A DNA stretch of 17,483 nucleotides, from NCBI GenBank assembly GCA_016722045.1, contig JADKGY010000004.1:1-17483 (forward strand), given 5' to 3'. The position numbers and the translations under genes were made by a program. Of the stretch, positions 1 through 7,791 are shown one piece after another (the stretch's first letter is position 1; every line of letters begins with the position of its first letter). The stretch is from Candidatus Opimibacter skivensis. Lineage in GTDB: Bacteria; Bacteroidota; Bacteroidia; Chitinophagales; Saprospiraceae. Below the pieces are notes generated by a model. It searched no databases and was not told where the DNA came from. It saw only the letters and a list, made by a program, of their open reading frames with translations.

Positions 1-63
1 CTGTGAAATCTGCATAATCTAAGCTACTTTCACCCCCAATTAAACTGAATTCAGGTCAACTTC

Positions 64-1063
64 TATGAAAACCAACACTCCGATCAACGCAGCCCTTATT
101 GGCGCAGGACCACTGGCATAAATATCTACAAATACGCCCTTAAGCGCCGTGATATCATCATCACGCATGTCATCGATATCGCTCCTTCAATGACAGGAAA
201 GGATATGGGTGCCATTTCAGGTATAGATGCTACCGGAATCCTAATCTCAGATAAAATATCAGATATCAAGGACGTCAATGTGGCTATCCTCGCTACAGTT
301 TCCGATCTGCCGCGTATCGGCCCTCAGTTACTCTCACTCATCGAAGCAGGTCTGTCAGTTGTGACTACTTGCGAAGAAATGTTCTTCCCCTGGGATAGCT
401 CAAAAGACTGGTCTGAGACAATTGATCGGGCCGCAAAAGATAAAATGTAGCCATCCTTGGCACAGGTGTTAATCCGGTTTTATGATGGACACTCTGCCCA
501 CGATGCTTACTGGCGTTTGTGAGCATGTGGATCGTATTGAAGTGCGTCGTTATCAGGATGCCCAGTTTCGTCGAATCCCTTTTCAGAAAAAAATCGGTGC
601 CGGCCTGACATATGACGAATTTGAAAAAGAAAAATGAAGGCAGCCTTCGCCATGTCGGCCTGTCTGAATCCATGCATTTTATCGCTCATCAATTAGGATG
701 GATACTGGAGCGAACAGAAGACAAAATTAGAAGCGGTCATCTCAGAAAGGAATGTGGTGACTGAATCATTACGCATCATGTCCGGACAAGTTGCAGGAAT
801 TCGCCAAACCGGAACAGGTATCGTCAATGGAGTAGAGCGCATTAAACTTACATTCCAGGCTTCCGTCGGTGAGTTAGAGTCATATGATGAAATCGAAATA
901 TTCGGAACTCCACATATCCGTTCACGTATCATGGGCGGTGTGCATGGTGATGTTGCGACTTGTTCTATCATCCTCAATGCATGTCATTCAATCCTTAAAA
1001 GCTGCACCAGGCCTTCGCACGATGGCAGATGTGCCGATGATAACAAGTATTGGAGCCGTCTGA
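64..1063 (+). CDS. DapB-fold NAD(P)-dependent dehydrogenase, 2,4-diaminopentanoate dehydrogenase-like (frameshifted)
   Basis: Reading across frames from ATG 64 gives one continuous protein of about 333 residues. It begins with a Rossmann nucleotide-binding loop (ALIGAGPTG after correction), continues with DVNVAILATVSD and a GTGVNPGFMMDTLP segment, and ends with MADVPMITSIGAV and TGA at 1061-1063. This order resembles dihydrodipicolinate-reductase-like dehydrogenases, especially 2,4-diaminopentanoate dehydrogenase of ornithine/lysine-type amino acid breakdown; the substrate is an inference. Frame breaks occur near 110 (one base missing in GGACCACTGG), 446 (AAAA for AAAAA), 476 (GG for GGG), about 636, about 727 (extra T) and about 1000 (extra A in AAAA). 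Nearly all are homopolymer-type and sense resumes immediately, which favours sequence error over a real pseudogene. The acylphosphatase start lies only 7 bases after the stop, suggesting co-transcription. Confidence 0.7.
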
Positions 1064-1070
1064 TCATGAA

Positions 1071-1352
1071 ATGGACAGAACGGTAAAAATTCAAATCACC
1101 GGTAAAGTGCAGGGTGTTTGGTTTCGGGCTTCTGCAAAAGATGAAGCCCTGACACTTGGTTTAAAAGGAAAAGTCTGGAATAATCCGGATCAATCAGTTG
1201 GTGCAATCGCACAAGGCCCGGTTGATAAGATTTCAGTATTTATTGAGTGGTGCAAAAATGGGCCACCTTTAGCGAAAGTTGAAAATGTTTTGGAAGTAGA
1301 TATTGAGGAGAACGTGCATTTCACAAGTTTTGAAATATCAAGATCAGAATAA
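1071..1352 (+). CDS. acyP: Acylphosphatase
   Basis: This 93-residue protein has the size of the acylphosphatase family, which hydrolyses carboxyl-phosphate bonds of acyl phosphates in the cytoplasm. The signature GKVQGVWFRASAKDEA near residues 8-23 contains the phosphate-binding loop and the catalytic Arg (in FRA). The following GLKGKVWNNPDQSVGAIAQG segment carries the second conserved Asn region and the typical G-x-V-x-N-x-x-D-G/Q-x-V layout. I chose ATG 1071 because the upstream in-frame ATG at 1050 lies inside the end of the preceding gene and the family starts a few residues before the first beta strand. It sits 7 bases downstream of the dehydrogenase stop, and a palindrome cluster that could terminate transcription follows it. 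Confidence 0.93.
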   Translation: MDRTVKIQITGKVQGVWFRASAKDEALTLGLKGKVWNNPDQSVGAIAQGPVDKISVFIEWCKNGPPLAKVENVLEVDIEENVHFTSFEISRSE

Positions 1353-1404
1353 GTCGTAAAAACGAAACGCAAAACGGCATTTTTGCATAACAAAGCTTTC
1401 ATTT

Positions 1405-1574
1405 CGCAAATCTGAAATTTGCTGACGCGAAAGCTTAGGCACAGCCTAAGCTTAACGGTGTTGCTATTTGATGCAAACGAAGTTTGCATCAAATTCTATG
1501 CATTATATTAAAAAATGAAAATGTTAAGCGTCGGTTGTACCTACGCTTTCGTGTCAGCAAATTTCAGATTTGCG
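1405..1574. repeat. Nested palindrome cluster between convergent genes
   Basis: A 30-bp inverted repeat (1405-1434 against 1545-1574, 29 of 30 matching) encloses two further perfect hairpins: 1431-1440 with 1444-1453 (10-bp stem, loop ACA) and 1466-1478 with 1482-1494 (13-bp stem, loop GAA). Each long arm also contains its own small hairpin, GCAAAT-CTGAA-ATTTGC. The cluster lies between the end of the acylphosphatase gene (+) and the end of the anti-sigma gene (-), so it could act as a bidirectional terminator. The hairpins lack a clear T-run, and the nested layout also fits a small mobile palindromic (REP/MITE-like) element. Confidence 0.8.
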
Positions 1575-1595
1575 TAACGAAAATCTATTTTGAAA

Positions 1596-2990
1596 TCACT
1601 TAAAATAAATCGTATACTCCCGCACACACGGATACACATCACCAACACACTGCCAGTCAGGTCCATGTTTAAGCAAGCGCAAAGCTTCAGCAGTATATTT
1701 CTGATCTGCAGTTGATATTATTTTCTGAATAGAATCTGGCCTACCTTTTTTTGAAATCTTAAATTCAACCTTGACTTCACTGCATGTATAAGTATAATTA
1801 TCCTGAACCGGATAATGAGAATTTTCTTTTACATAAGTAGAAAATAAAATGTAATCAGGTTCCGGATTTGGTACTGTAGTATCATTAGTATGGATGAATT
1901 TATGCTTTGTTGCATTCCCGGTCAATAGATCAGTAATTGAATAATTATCTTTTTCTTCCATCGTAATAGCAAGATCCTCCACTCCTTTTGCTACCGACAT
2001 CGTCGTGTCCTTGTAACCTGATAAGGATATATCAATGGTTGATATTGAATCAGGGATGAAGAACTCAAATTTTCCATAATAATCCGATGAAGTAATAAGA
2101 TTTGTGTTTTTTACAGAGATTTGAGCACCAAAAAGAGTTTCACCTTTACGACCTCGCACATTACCGGTCACTCGTTGGTTCATCAGATCCGGATTCATCT
2201 GATTAGCATAATACCCCTCATCTTTTTTAGTATTTATTTTTGAAGATGTTGCCCCAGCAGACAATGATTTATCTGCACTCATTTCTATGGCTGACCTTCC
2301 TGCAGGCAGTGTCATTGGTGGAACAGGAGATGTCACAACAGGTTCATTTGTTATTTCATCTTCACCTTCCCTCGTTTCTTTATCTGCAATAGTTCCTTCA
2401 ATATTTTTTGAGTCATCAGCTGGTGTTTTCATGATGTCCTTTTCAGTTTTACTTTTTTCTACCGATTCTTTCCCTGCTGATGCAGGTTTTGACGTCGGTA
2501 GTGCATCCGTTTTTAATGATGTCTGGCCATTATCATTTCGGGCAAAAGAAGATGAAGAAGAAATATCATCAGTCAGACTATCCGCTTCTGATAAATTCAC
2601 TTCTGTAGAATGTTCAATTGAAGTGCTTCCTTTCGGTTCGGCAGCGACAAAAACAGCATCCCCTTGTTTTTCAATATAAAACATCACCGCCCATGTGGCC
2701 AGTATCAATACTAATGAAGCAGCTACCGCAGGTATAACCCAACCTTTTGACAACGGTAATATTTTCGGCCGTCTCGATTCATTCTTGCGCTGGATCCGGC
2801 CTGCAATCACTTTAAGAAGTACAGAATGATCATGATCAGGATTGGCCTGATATCCTTCCATCGCATCCTGCACAAAGGGATCAGTCTTCGCCAGTTCTTC
2901 CATGCGCTGGCGATCCTCTGCAGTCAATGTACCTGCATGAAGATCACGAATCCGATCCTGTATCCACTTATATGTTTTTTCCTGATCCAA
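1596..2990 (-). CDS. Membrane anti-sigma factor with carboxypeptidase-regulatory-like and TonB-C-like domains
   Basis: This 464-residue protein is encoded directly behind an ECF sigma factor with a 23-base overlap, the usual arrangement of a sigma factor and its anti-sigma regulator. Residues 1-82 are a charged, helical cytoplasmic region that would hold the sigma factor. Residues about 84-106 (GWVIPAVAASLVLILATWAV...) form one membrane segment. Residues about 110-265 are a low-complexity Ser/Thr/Lys/Glu stretch, presumably a periplasmic linker. Residues about 272-333 (RVTGNVRGRKGETLFGAQIS..., then YYGKFEFFIP) match a carboxypeptidase-D regulatory-like beta sandwich. Residues about 383-464 (VEFKISKKGRPDSIQKI...AEALRLLKHGPDW) resemble the TonB C-terminal domain. 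The architecture suggests that a periplasmic or outer-membrane signal is passed to the sigma factor; this is inference from layout. No frameshifts are seen. Confidence 0.85.
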   Translation of the reverse strand: MDQEKTYKWIQDRIRDLHAGTLTAEDRQRMEELAKTDPFVQDAMEGYQANPDHDHSVLLKVIAGRIQRKNESRRPKILPLSKGWVIPAVAASLVLILATWAVMFYIEKQGDAVFVAAEPKGSTSIEHSTEVNLSEADSLTDDISSSSSFARNDNGQTSLKTDALPTSKPASAGKESVEKSKTEKDIMKTPADDSKNIEGTIADKETREGEDEITNEPVVTSPVPPMTLPAGRSAIEMSADKSLSAGATSSKINTKKDEGYYANQMNPDLMNQRVTGNVRGRKGETLFGAQISVKNTNLITSSDYYGKFEFFIPDSISTIDISLSGYKDTTMSVAKGVEDLAITMEEKDNYSITDLLTGNATKHKFIHTNDTTVPNPEPDYILFSTYVKENSHYPVQDNYTYTCSEVKVEFKISKKGRPDSIQKIISTADQKYTAEALRLLKHGPDWQCVGDVYPCVREYTIYFK

Positions 2991-3555
2991 GTCGTTGTTT
3001 ACTGAGCATACATTTTTTCAAATTCCGCCGCCCATTCTGAATATTCGATCGCACATGATCCATCGGAAGCAGCGTCAATGCACAAATATCTGCATATGAT
3101 TTTTTTTCAAAATAAAACATCCGGATACACATCTTCTGTTTATCAGGTAGTTCTTCAATACATCCGTTGAGCCGTTCTTCCTGGTCTTCTGAAACAGCTA
3201 ACTCAAATGTATCATCCTCCTGATGCCATTCCTGGCCATTTTGCATAATGTGATCATCCAGGGACACTGTTAAAGAATTGCTTTTTTTCCGCAATGCCTG
3301 CAGACAATGATTCTTACTCACCATATAAAGCCAGGCCGGAAAATTTTCAACTTCATGATTGGGAATTTTCCGGTTGACATGTTCATAGATGTCCATGACT
3401 GCATCCTGCGCGAGTTCAGGCTGGCCGAAATATTTCAGGCATACACCATATACAAGTTCCATATATCTGAGATATAGTGTACCCAGTGCATCGCGGTTTT
3501 TCCCGCTGCGATAACTTTGGATTAATTCCTGATCAGATGGAAGTTGGTCAGCCAA
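2968..3555 (-). CDS. RNA polymerase ECF-type sigma-70 family factor
   Basis: This 195-residue protein has the two-domain ECF layout. Region 2 lies at about residues 23-92 (RDALGTLYLRYMELVYGVCLK, then AQDAVMDIYEHV and FPAWLYMVSKNHCLQALRKK). An acidic linker follows, and region 4 lies at about 125-182 (IEELPDKQKMCIRMFYFEKK, SYADICALT, VRSNIQNGRRNLKK) with its helix-turn-helix. The only start that keeps region 2 complete is TTG at 3553-3555, because an in-frame TAG lies 12 bases upstream and the first ATG would fall inside region 2.1. The gene starts 21 bases after a small ORF and overlaps the anti-sigma gene by 23 bases, so translation is probably coupled. Its targets cannot be read from the window. 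Confidence 0.93.
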   Translation of the reverse strand: MADQLPSDQELIQSYRSGKNRDALGTLYLRYMELVYGVCLKYFGQPELAQDAVMDIYEHVNRKIPNHEVENFPAWLYMVSKNHCLQALRKKSNSLTVSLDDHIMQNGQEWHQEDDTFELAVSEDQEERLNGCIEELPDKQKMCIRMFYFEKKSYADICALTLLPMDHVRSNIQNGRRNLKKCMLSKQRLGSGKNI

Positions 3556-3576
3556 GTCGGTTGCGTACTATTTGGA

Positions 3577-3738
3577 TTATCCCGGTGTTGGTGTCGGGTG
3601 GTCACCTACAGAATCCTGTATGAGGTCCCAATAACGTTGAAAAATTGGTTTTAAGTCTAGTATCAATGTTTTCGAAGTGGCAGGAATGCCCTCAAGCGTA
3701 GGATAGGTAAAGCTGGCCAGTTTAATTTTTTCATTCAT
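3577..3738 (-). CDS. Small hypothetical protein (53 aa) between cvpA and the sigma factor gene
   Basis: ATG at 3736-3738 overlaps the last 8 bases of the CvpA-family gene and opens a 53-codon frame ending at TAA 3577-3579, 21 bases before the sigma factor start. The product begins MNEKIKLASFTYPTLEGIPA and ends in a Thr/Pro-rich tail (DHPTPTPG). It has no membrane segment or signal peptide, and I do not recognise a family. The case for a real gene rests on the start overlapping the upstream stop, the snug fit between two genes on the same strand, and a soluble, non-random composition. It could instead be a chance frame in a spacer of about 175 bases. Confidence 0.5.
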   Translation of the reverse strand: MNEKIKLASFTYPTLEGIPATSKTLILDLKPIFQRYWDLIQDSVGDHPTPTPG

Positions 3739-4117
3739 TAAGCCATAGTAGTTGAATAGCCAAAAGCATTACACTGTATACAAACACGCTGACAAGCATC
3801 ATGACGATGCCTCCCATTATTTTTGTTGATCCACTTAGCTTGCCTTTTTTAAGCGAAGCTTCAATTTTTTTGGTGAGCCATTTAATCAGAAAGAGAGTGG
3901 CAATAAAAAATGCAAAAGTGCTCAGAATGAGTGCTACCATTCGATCCATTTTCAACGTACTGGTTAAAAATCCTGACAGGTATGGTGAAAACCCCAGCGT
4001 GATCAGCATAGCTATAATATATTCCAGCACAGAAAACAAAGTAGCAACAATACCTTTTGAATAGCCAAGCCAGAAACCGCCGATAATAAAGAGACCTAAA
4101 ATGATATCTATAGCCAT
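3731..4117 (-). CDS. CvpA-family inner membrane protein
   Basis: This 128-residue protein is very hydrophobic with about four predicted membrane segments: residues about 2-18 (IDIILGLFIIGGFWLGY), 25-48, 60-82 and 100-125. The opening pattern, D-x-x-L-G-x-x-x-x-x-G-x-x-x-G-x-x-K-G, is typical of the CvpA family. Members are linked to colicin V production and, more generally, to envelope stress and bile tolerance, but biochemical function is poorly known. It is shorter than the usual 160 or so residues because the C-terminal tail after the fourth helix is missing. The gene heads an apparent operon with the 53-aa ORF, ECF sigma factor and anti-sigma factor, which may place it in an envelope-response unit. 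Confidence 0.85.
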   Translation of the reverse strand: MAIDIILGLFIIGGFWLGYSKGIVATLFSVLEYIIAMLITLGFSPYLSGFLTSTLKMDRMVALILSTFAFFIATLFLIKWLTKKIEASLKKGKLSGSTKIMGGIVMMLVSVFVYSVMLLAIQLLWLNE

Positions 4118-4197
4118 AAGGGGGCAAATTTTTGCAGAAAGTCACTTCGATAAACTCATTGACCGTTAAATTTAATATTAATTCAAGGATAACATTG

Positions 4198-4940
4198 GAA
4201 GGGTCATAGGGTTATGGTCATAGCAGCGAGTATGGTCACTAGGGTTTATTATTAGGACCTAATTCCTAAGATCTCTGACATAACCCGCTGCTAAGACCTT
4301 CACCCTTAGACTTAAAGTTTGAATGGTCATTGGGATATGGTCATAGCAGCGAGTATGGTCATTAGGGGTTTATTTATTAGGACCTAATTCCTAAGACCTC
4401 TGACATAACCCGCTGCTAAGACCTTCACCCTTAGACTTAAAGTTTGAATGGTCATTGGGATATGGTCATAGCAGCGAGTATGGTCATTAGGGTTTATTTA
4501 TTAGGACCTAATTCCTAAGACCTCTGACATAACCCGCTGCTAAGACCTTTACCCTTAGACTTAAAGTTTGAATGGTCATTGGGATATGGTCATAGCAGCG
4601 AGTATGGTCATTAGGGTTTATTTATTAGGACCTAATTCCTAAGACCTCTGACATAACCCGCTGCTAAGACCTTCACCCTTAGACTTAAAGTTTGAATGGT
4701 CATTGGGATATGGTCATAGCAGCAAGTATGGTCATTAGGGTTTATTTATTAGGACCTAATTCCTAAGACCTCTGACATAACCCGCTGCTAAGACCTTCAC
4801 CCTTAGACTTAAAGTTTGAATGGTCATTGGGATATGGTCTTGGCAGCGAGTTAGGTCATTAGGTTTGGTCATTGGGTGCCAATTCCTCAAGACCTTTGAC
4901 TTAACTCGCCACCATGACCATTACCCTTTGACCAAAAGTT
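4198..4940. repeat. Six tandem copies of an approximately 124-bp imperfect palindrome
   Basis: Units start at about 4198, 4321, 4446, 4570, 4694 and 4818, so the periods are 123, 125, 124, 124 and 124 bases. Copies 2 to 5 are almost identical; copy 1 differs slightly and copy 6 is clearly divergent. Each unit is an imperfect inverted repeat: the left arm contains GGTCATAGCAGCGAGTATGG and the right arm contains CGCTGCTAAGACC, with weaker pairing extending outwards. GGTCAT occurs about three times in each left arm. No ORF covers the array. It fills the gap between the divergent CvpA operon and the secreted-protein gene. Confidence 0.95.
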
Positions 4941-4955
4941 TCCCTGATATACTGA

Positions 4956-5504
4956 ATGTTTTATATATTCGGAGCGTTAATCAGTACGTTAATCAATAGC
5001 ACCCTTACTTTGAAGTATCTGATTGTCATAGCACTCGCCTTCTTCCTGGATCAAGCTTACGCTCAATCCGAAGTGACTGTAATCTCTGCTCCCAGTGTCT
5101 TTATGATCGGTGAGTACGAAGATCAATACTTTGCTTTATCCAAGGAACACCCCGCTACTTTCCTTTCAATTTATCACGATGATATCGATCTGGCCTATCG
5201 CTCATGGTCTAATATCCTTATGGACATTGAAGATTATGCAGGTGACCTGAATTTTGATATTAAAGGTGTGAAGCTTTGGATCAATCTATACTTCAATCAG
5301 GACGGTACGATATCCCAACTGGCCTTCTTCCCCAAGCCCAATAGCCGGAATGTACCTGTTGACCAACTAGCCGCCTTCTTCAAAAATTTTGTCCGGGACT
5401 ATCACATGACAGTCAAAGCAGATAAAGGATTCCAACACAGTGCCAGTGCCGCTTTCCCGACCTTCTTCCACCGGGAACTGCCAGAGACGGCAAATAAGGA
5501 CTAA
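4956..5504 (+). CDS. Small secreted protein of unknown function
   Basis: This 182-residue protein begins with a signal peptide: a hydrophobic core LKYLIVIALAFFL followed by DQAYAQS, with likely cleavage after AYA. The mature part is about 145 residues of mixed alpha/beta character. A WINLYFNQDGTISQLAFFP strand pair resembles the beta hairpin of TonB-C or energy-transducer-like domains, but the match is weak and I assign no family. Translation could begin at ATG 4956 or at TTG 5010, which would give a more standard signal peptide directly before LKYLIV. The gene starts 16 bases after the tandem palindrome array, so its promoter either lies in the last repeat unit or is very short. Confidence 0.75.
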   Translation: MFYIFGALISTLINSTLTLKYLIVIALAFFLDQAYAQSEVTVISAPSVFMIGEYEDQYFALSKEHPATFLSIYHDDIDLAYRSWSNILMDIEDYAGDLNFDIKGVKLWINLYFNQDGTISQLAFFPKPNSRNVPVDQLAAFFKNFVRDYHMTVKADKGFQHSASAAFPTFFHRELPETANKD

Positions 5505-5527
5505 TATTTTCGTTCTAAACAACCTCC

Positions 5528-5558
5528 AAAAAGAGGACGCAGATCTATTAAGAAAAAG
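5528..5558 (-). repeat. Dispersed repeat, copy 1 (inverted)
   Basis: AAAAAGAGGACGCAGATC followed by TATTAAGAAAAAG is the near-perfect reverse complement of the repeat core found at 7718-7748 and 7805-7835. It lies upstream of the topoisomerase gene, whereas the other two copies lie downstream. Confidence 0.75.
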
Positions 5559-5621
5559 CAGGATTGGTTAAGATTTGGATCTTCCAGGAAAGATGATTTT
5601 CAATAGAACATGGTTTCTTAC

Positions 5622-5654
5622 CTCTCACTCTCTCTCACTCTCTCGCTCTCTCAC
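5622..5654 (+). repeat. CT-rich microsatellite upstream of the topoisomerase gene
   Basis: A run of CTCTCA and CTCTCG variants covers about 33 bases and ends about 43 bases before the GTG start. The rest of the 5505-5696 spacer holds the dispersed repeat copy and no convincing gene. Confidence 0.8.
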
Positions 5655-5696
5655 ATTTAATTTTTCTATCATATATTTGATGCTAAATAGCCGCCA

Positions 5697-7580
5697 GTGA
5701 CCCAATATACCGAAGCAAATATTTTAACCCTTGATTGGAAAGAGCACATCCGTCTCCGTCCGGGTATGTACGTTGGAAAATTAGGCGATGGGTCCACTCC
5801 AGACGACGGGATCTATGTCCTGCTCAAAGAAATCATCGACAACTCGATCGATGAGTATGTCATGGGCCATGGCAAACAAATCGATGTGGAGATCAAAAAC
5901 GGAAAAGTCTCTGTCCGGGATTATGGTCGTGGTATTCCTCTTGGAAAAGTGGTGGAGTGTGTAGCGCAGATTAATACAGGGGGAAAATATGATTCCAAAG
6001 CGTTTAAAAAATCTGTAGGATTAAATGGGGTAGGGACGAAAGCTGTAAATGCACTCTCTGATTATTTTCTTGTCCGGGCTATTCGTGACGGCAAATCGAA
6101 AGAAGCTGTTTTTCACCAGGGGGAGATAAAGAACGAATCAAAAATTATCAAATCAACAGAGGATACAGGTACACTTTTAACTTTTGTTCCCGATGAAAAA
6201 ATATTCAAAGGATATGAATACCAGGATGAATTTGTAGAACAACAATTGTGGAATTATGCCTGGCTCAATGCCGGGCTCAGAATTAAATACAACAACCGCA
6301 TTTTTCATTCAAAAGATGGCTTGCTTGATTTACTGGGACGTAAGACAGCGAATGAAGAACTGCGCTATCCAATCATTCATCTGAAAGGTGAGGATATTGA
6401 AATCGCATTGACACATGGACAGCATTATGGCGAACAATATTATTCATTTGTCAACGGACAGTATACAACTCAGGGAGGAACACATCTGACGGCATTTCGT
6501 GAAGCTGTAGTAAAGACGTTCAGAGATTTCTTCAATAAAAGTTTTGATCCAAAAGACATTCGTGCTTCGATGATCGGCGCCATCAGCATCAGGGTAGAAG
6601 AACCTGTATTTGAATCACAGACGAAAACAAAATTGGGTTCAAATAATATTGCACCCGATGGACCTACCGTCAGAGGGTTTATCAATGATTTTGTCACACA
6701 GCAATTAGATAATTATCTCCATAAGAATCCTGAGACAGCAAAGGAAATTCTGAAACGGATTCAACAATCAGAAAGGGAGCGTAAGGAAATAGCGGGTATT
6801 AAAAAGCTTGCCAATCAACGTGCCAAATCAGCAAATCTTCACAATAAGAAACTGCGTGATTGTAAGGTTCATCTCAATGACAATACACGTGTAGATGCTG
6901 AGCTTAAAGATCAGAGCACCATATTTATTACGGAAGGGGATTCTGCATCCGGTTCACTTACGAAAGCAAGAAATGTTCAGACTGAAGCAGTGTTTTCATT
7001 GCGTGGAAAGCCATTGAATTGTTATGGTCTGACAAAGAAGGTGGTGTATCAGAATGAAGAATTAAATCTGCTGCAGCATGCGCTGAATATTGAAGACGGA
7101 CTTGAAGATTTGCGTTACAGCCGTGTTGTCATTGCTACAGATGCGGATGTCGATGGTATGCATATTCGATTGTTGTTACTGACATTTTTCCTTCAGTTCT
7201 TTCCTGACCTTGTACGTGAAGGACATTTGTTTATTCTTGAGACGCCGCTTTTCAGAGTACGGGATAAACAAAAGACATTTTATTGTTACAATGAAAAAGA
7301 AAAGCAGGAGGCCATAAAAAAACTCAGAGGCAAACCTGAGATCACGAGGTTTAAAGGTTTAGGTGAAATATCACCTGATGAATTTGGTGCCTTTATCGGA
7401 GCAAATATTAAACTTGAACCTGTCCTGATACTCGACAATACGAGCATCGATGATATCCTTGAATATTACATGGGGAAGAATACACAGGAGCGCCAGGAAT
7501 TTATCATTGATAATCTGCGCTTTGAAATTGATGTGACAGAGAAGATTGAGGGTAGCCTTGAAGAAGTGAGTAGTGAATAG
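5697..7580 (+). CDS. parE: DNA topoisomerase IV subunit B (type IIA topoisomerase ATPase/TOPRIM subunit)
   Basis: This 627-residue protein has the full GyrB/ParE layout. The GHKL ATPase part carries KEIIDNSIDE (residues 44-53, general base Glu45 and Mg-binding Asn49), DYGRGIP (75-81) and GLNGVGTKAVNALS (108-121). The transducer domain follows, with the QTKTKLGSNN segment. The TOPRIM domain has TEGDSASGS (Glu413) and ATDADVDGMH (Asp482, Asp484, Asp486), and KGLGEISPDEF closes the protein. The ASGS variant after EGDS and the length near 630 are what I expect of the Bacteroidota ParE-like paralogue rather than the housekeeping GyrB. The enzyme would pair with a ParC/GyrA-type subunit to decatenate chromosomes; no such gene is in the window. 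GTG 5697 is the start because an in-frame TAG lies at 5688-5690. No frameshift is present. Confidence 0.93.
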   Translation: MTQYTEANILTLDWKEHIRLRPGMYVGKLGDGSTPDDGIYVLLKEIIDNSIDEYVMGHGKQIDVEIKNGKVSVRDYGRGIPLGKVVECVAQINTGGKYDSKAFKKSVGLNGVGTKAVNALSDYFLVRAIRDGKSKEAVFHQGEIKNESKIIKSTEDTGTLLTFVPDEKIFKGYEYQDEFVEQQLWNYAWLNAGLRIKYNNRIFHSKDGLLDLLGRKTANEELRYPIIHLKGEDIEIALTHGQHYGEQYYSFVNGQYTTQGGTHLTAFREAVVKTFRDFFNKSFDPKDIRASMIGAISIRVEEPVFESQTKTKLGSNNIAPDGPTVRGFINDFVTQQLDNYLHKNPETAKEILKRIQQSERERKEIAGIKKLANQRAKSANLHNKKLRDCKVHLNDNTRVDAELKDQSTIFITEGDSASGSLTKARNVQTEAVFSLRGKPLNCYGLTKKVVYQNEELNLLQHALNIEDGLEDLRYSRVVIATDADVDGMHIRLLLLTFFLQFFPDLVREGHLFILETPLFRVRDKQKTFYCYNEKEKQEAIKKLRGKPEITRFKGLGEISPDEFGAFIGANIKLEPVLILDNTSIDDILEYYMGKNTQERQEFIIDNLRFEIDVTEKIEGSLEEVSSE

Positions 7581-7704
7581 TGAATATGTAAAGGCGGAAG
7601 AGGCAGAAGGGCAGAAAGGTTGACCTACACTGCTTCATCAAAATGGTTTAGTTCAGCAACGTAGTTGAACTGGAAAATTAAAATTTACGCCTCCAGCTCA
7701 ACAC

Positions 7705-7748
7705 TATCAAAACTTAATTTTTCTTATTTGATCTGCGTCCTCTTTTTA
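7705..7748 (+). repeat. Dispersed repeat, copy 2
   Basis: The core TTTTTCTTATTTGATCTGCG followed by TCCTCTTTTTA is shared with the copy 87 bases downstream, with partial identity extending to TATCAAA on the left. The 7581-7956 spacer between parE and lon contains this pair of direct repeats and no convincing gene. Confidence 0.85.
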
Positions 7749-7791
7749 TGTTGTGTTACGGTGATCCGTGACTGAGTTGTAAAATTAATCT

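Noticed and set aside
2287..2679. 130-codon open frame on the plus strand
   Set aside because: It is antisense to the low-complexity Ser/Thr-rich linker of the anti-sigma factor; the composition explains the open frame.
4198..4940. CRISPR array
   Set aside because: The units abut without variable spacers and are about 124 bp long; this is a tandem palindromic repeat, not repeat-spacer alternation.
4198..4940. Integron attC array
   Set aside because: Units are palindromic and about the right length, but I find no RYYYAAC/GTTRRRY core sites, no cassette ORFs between units and no integrase.
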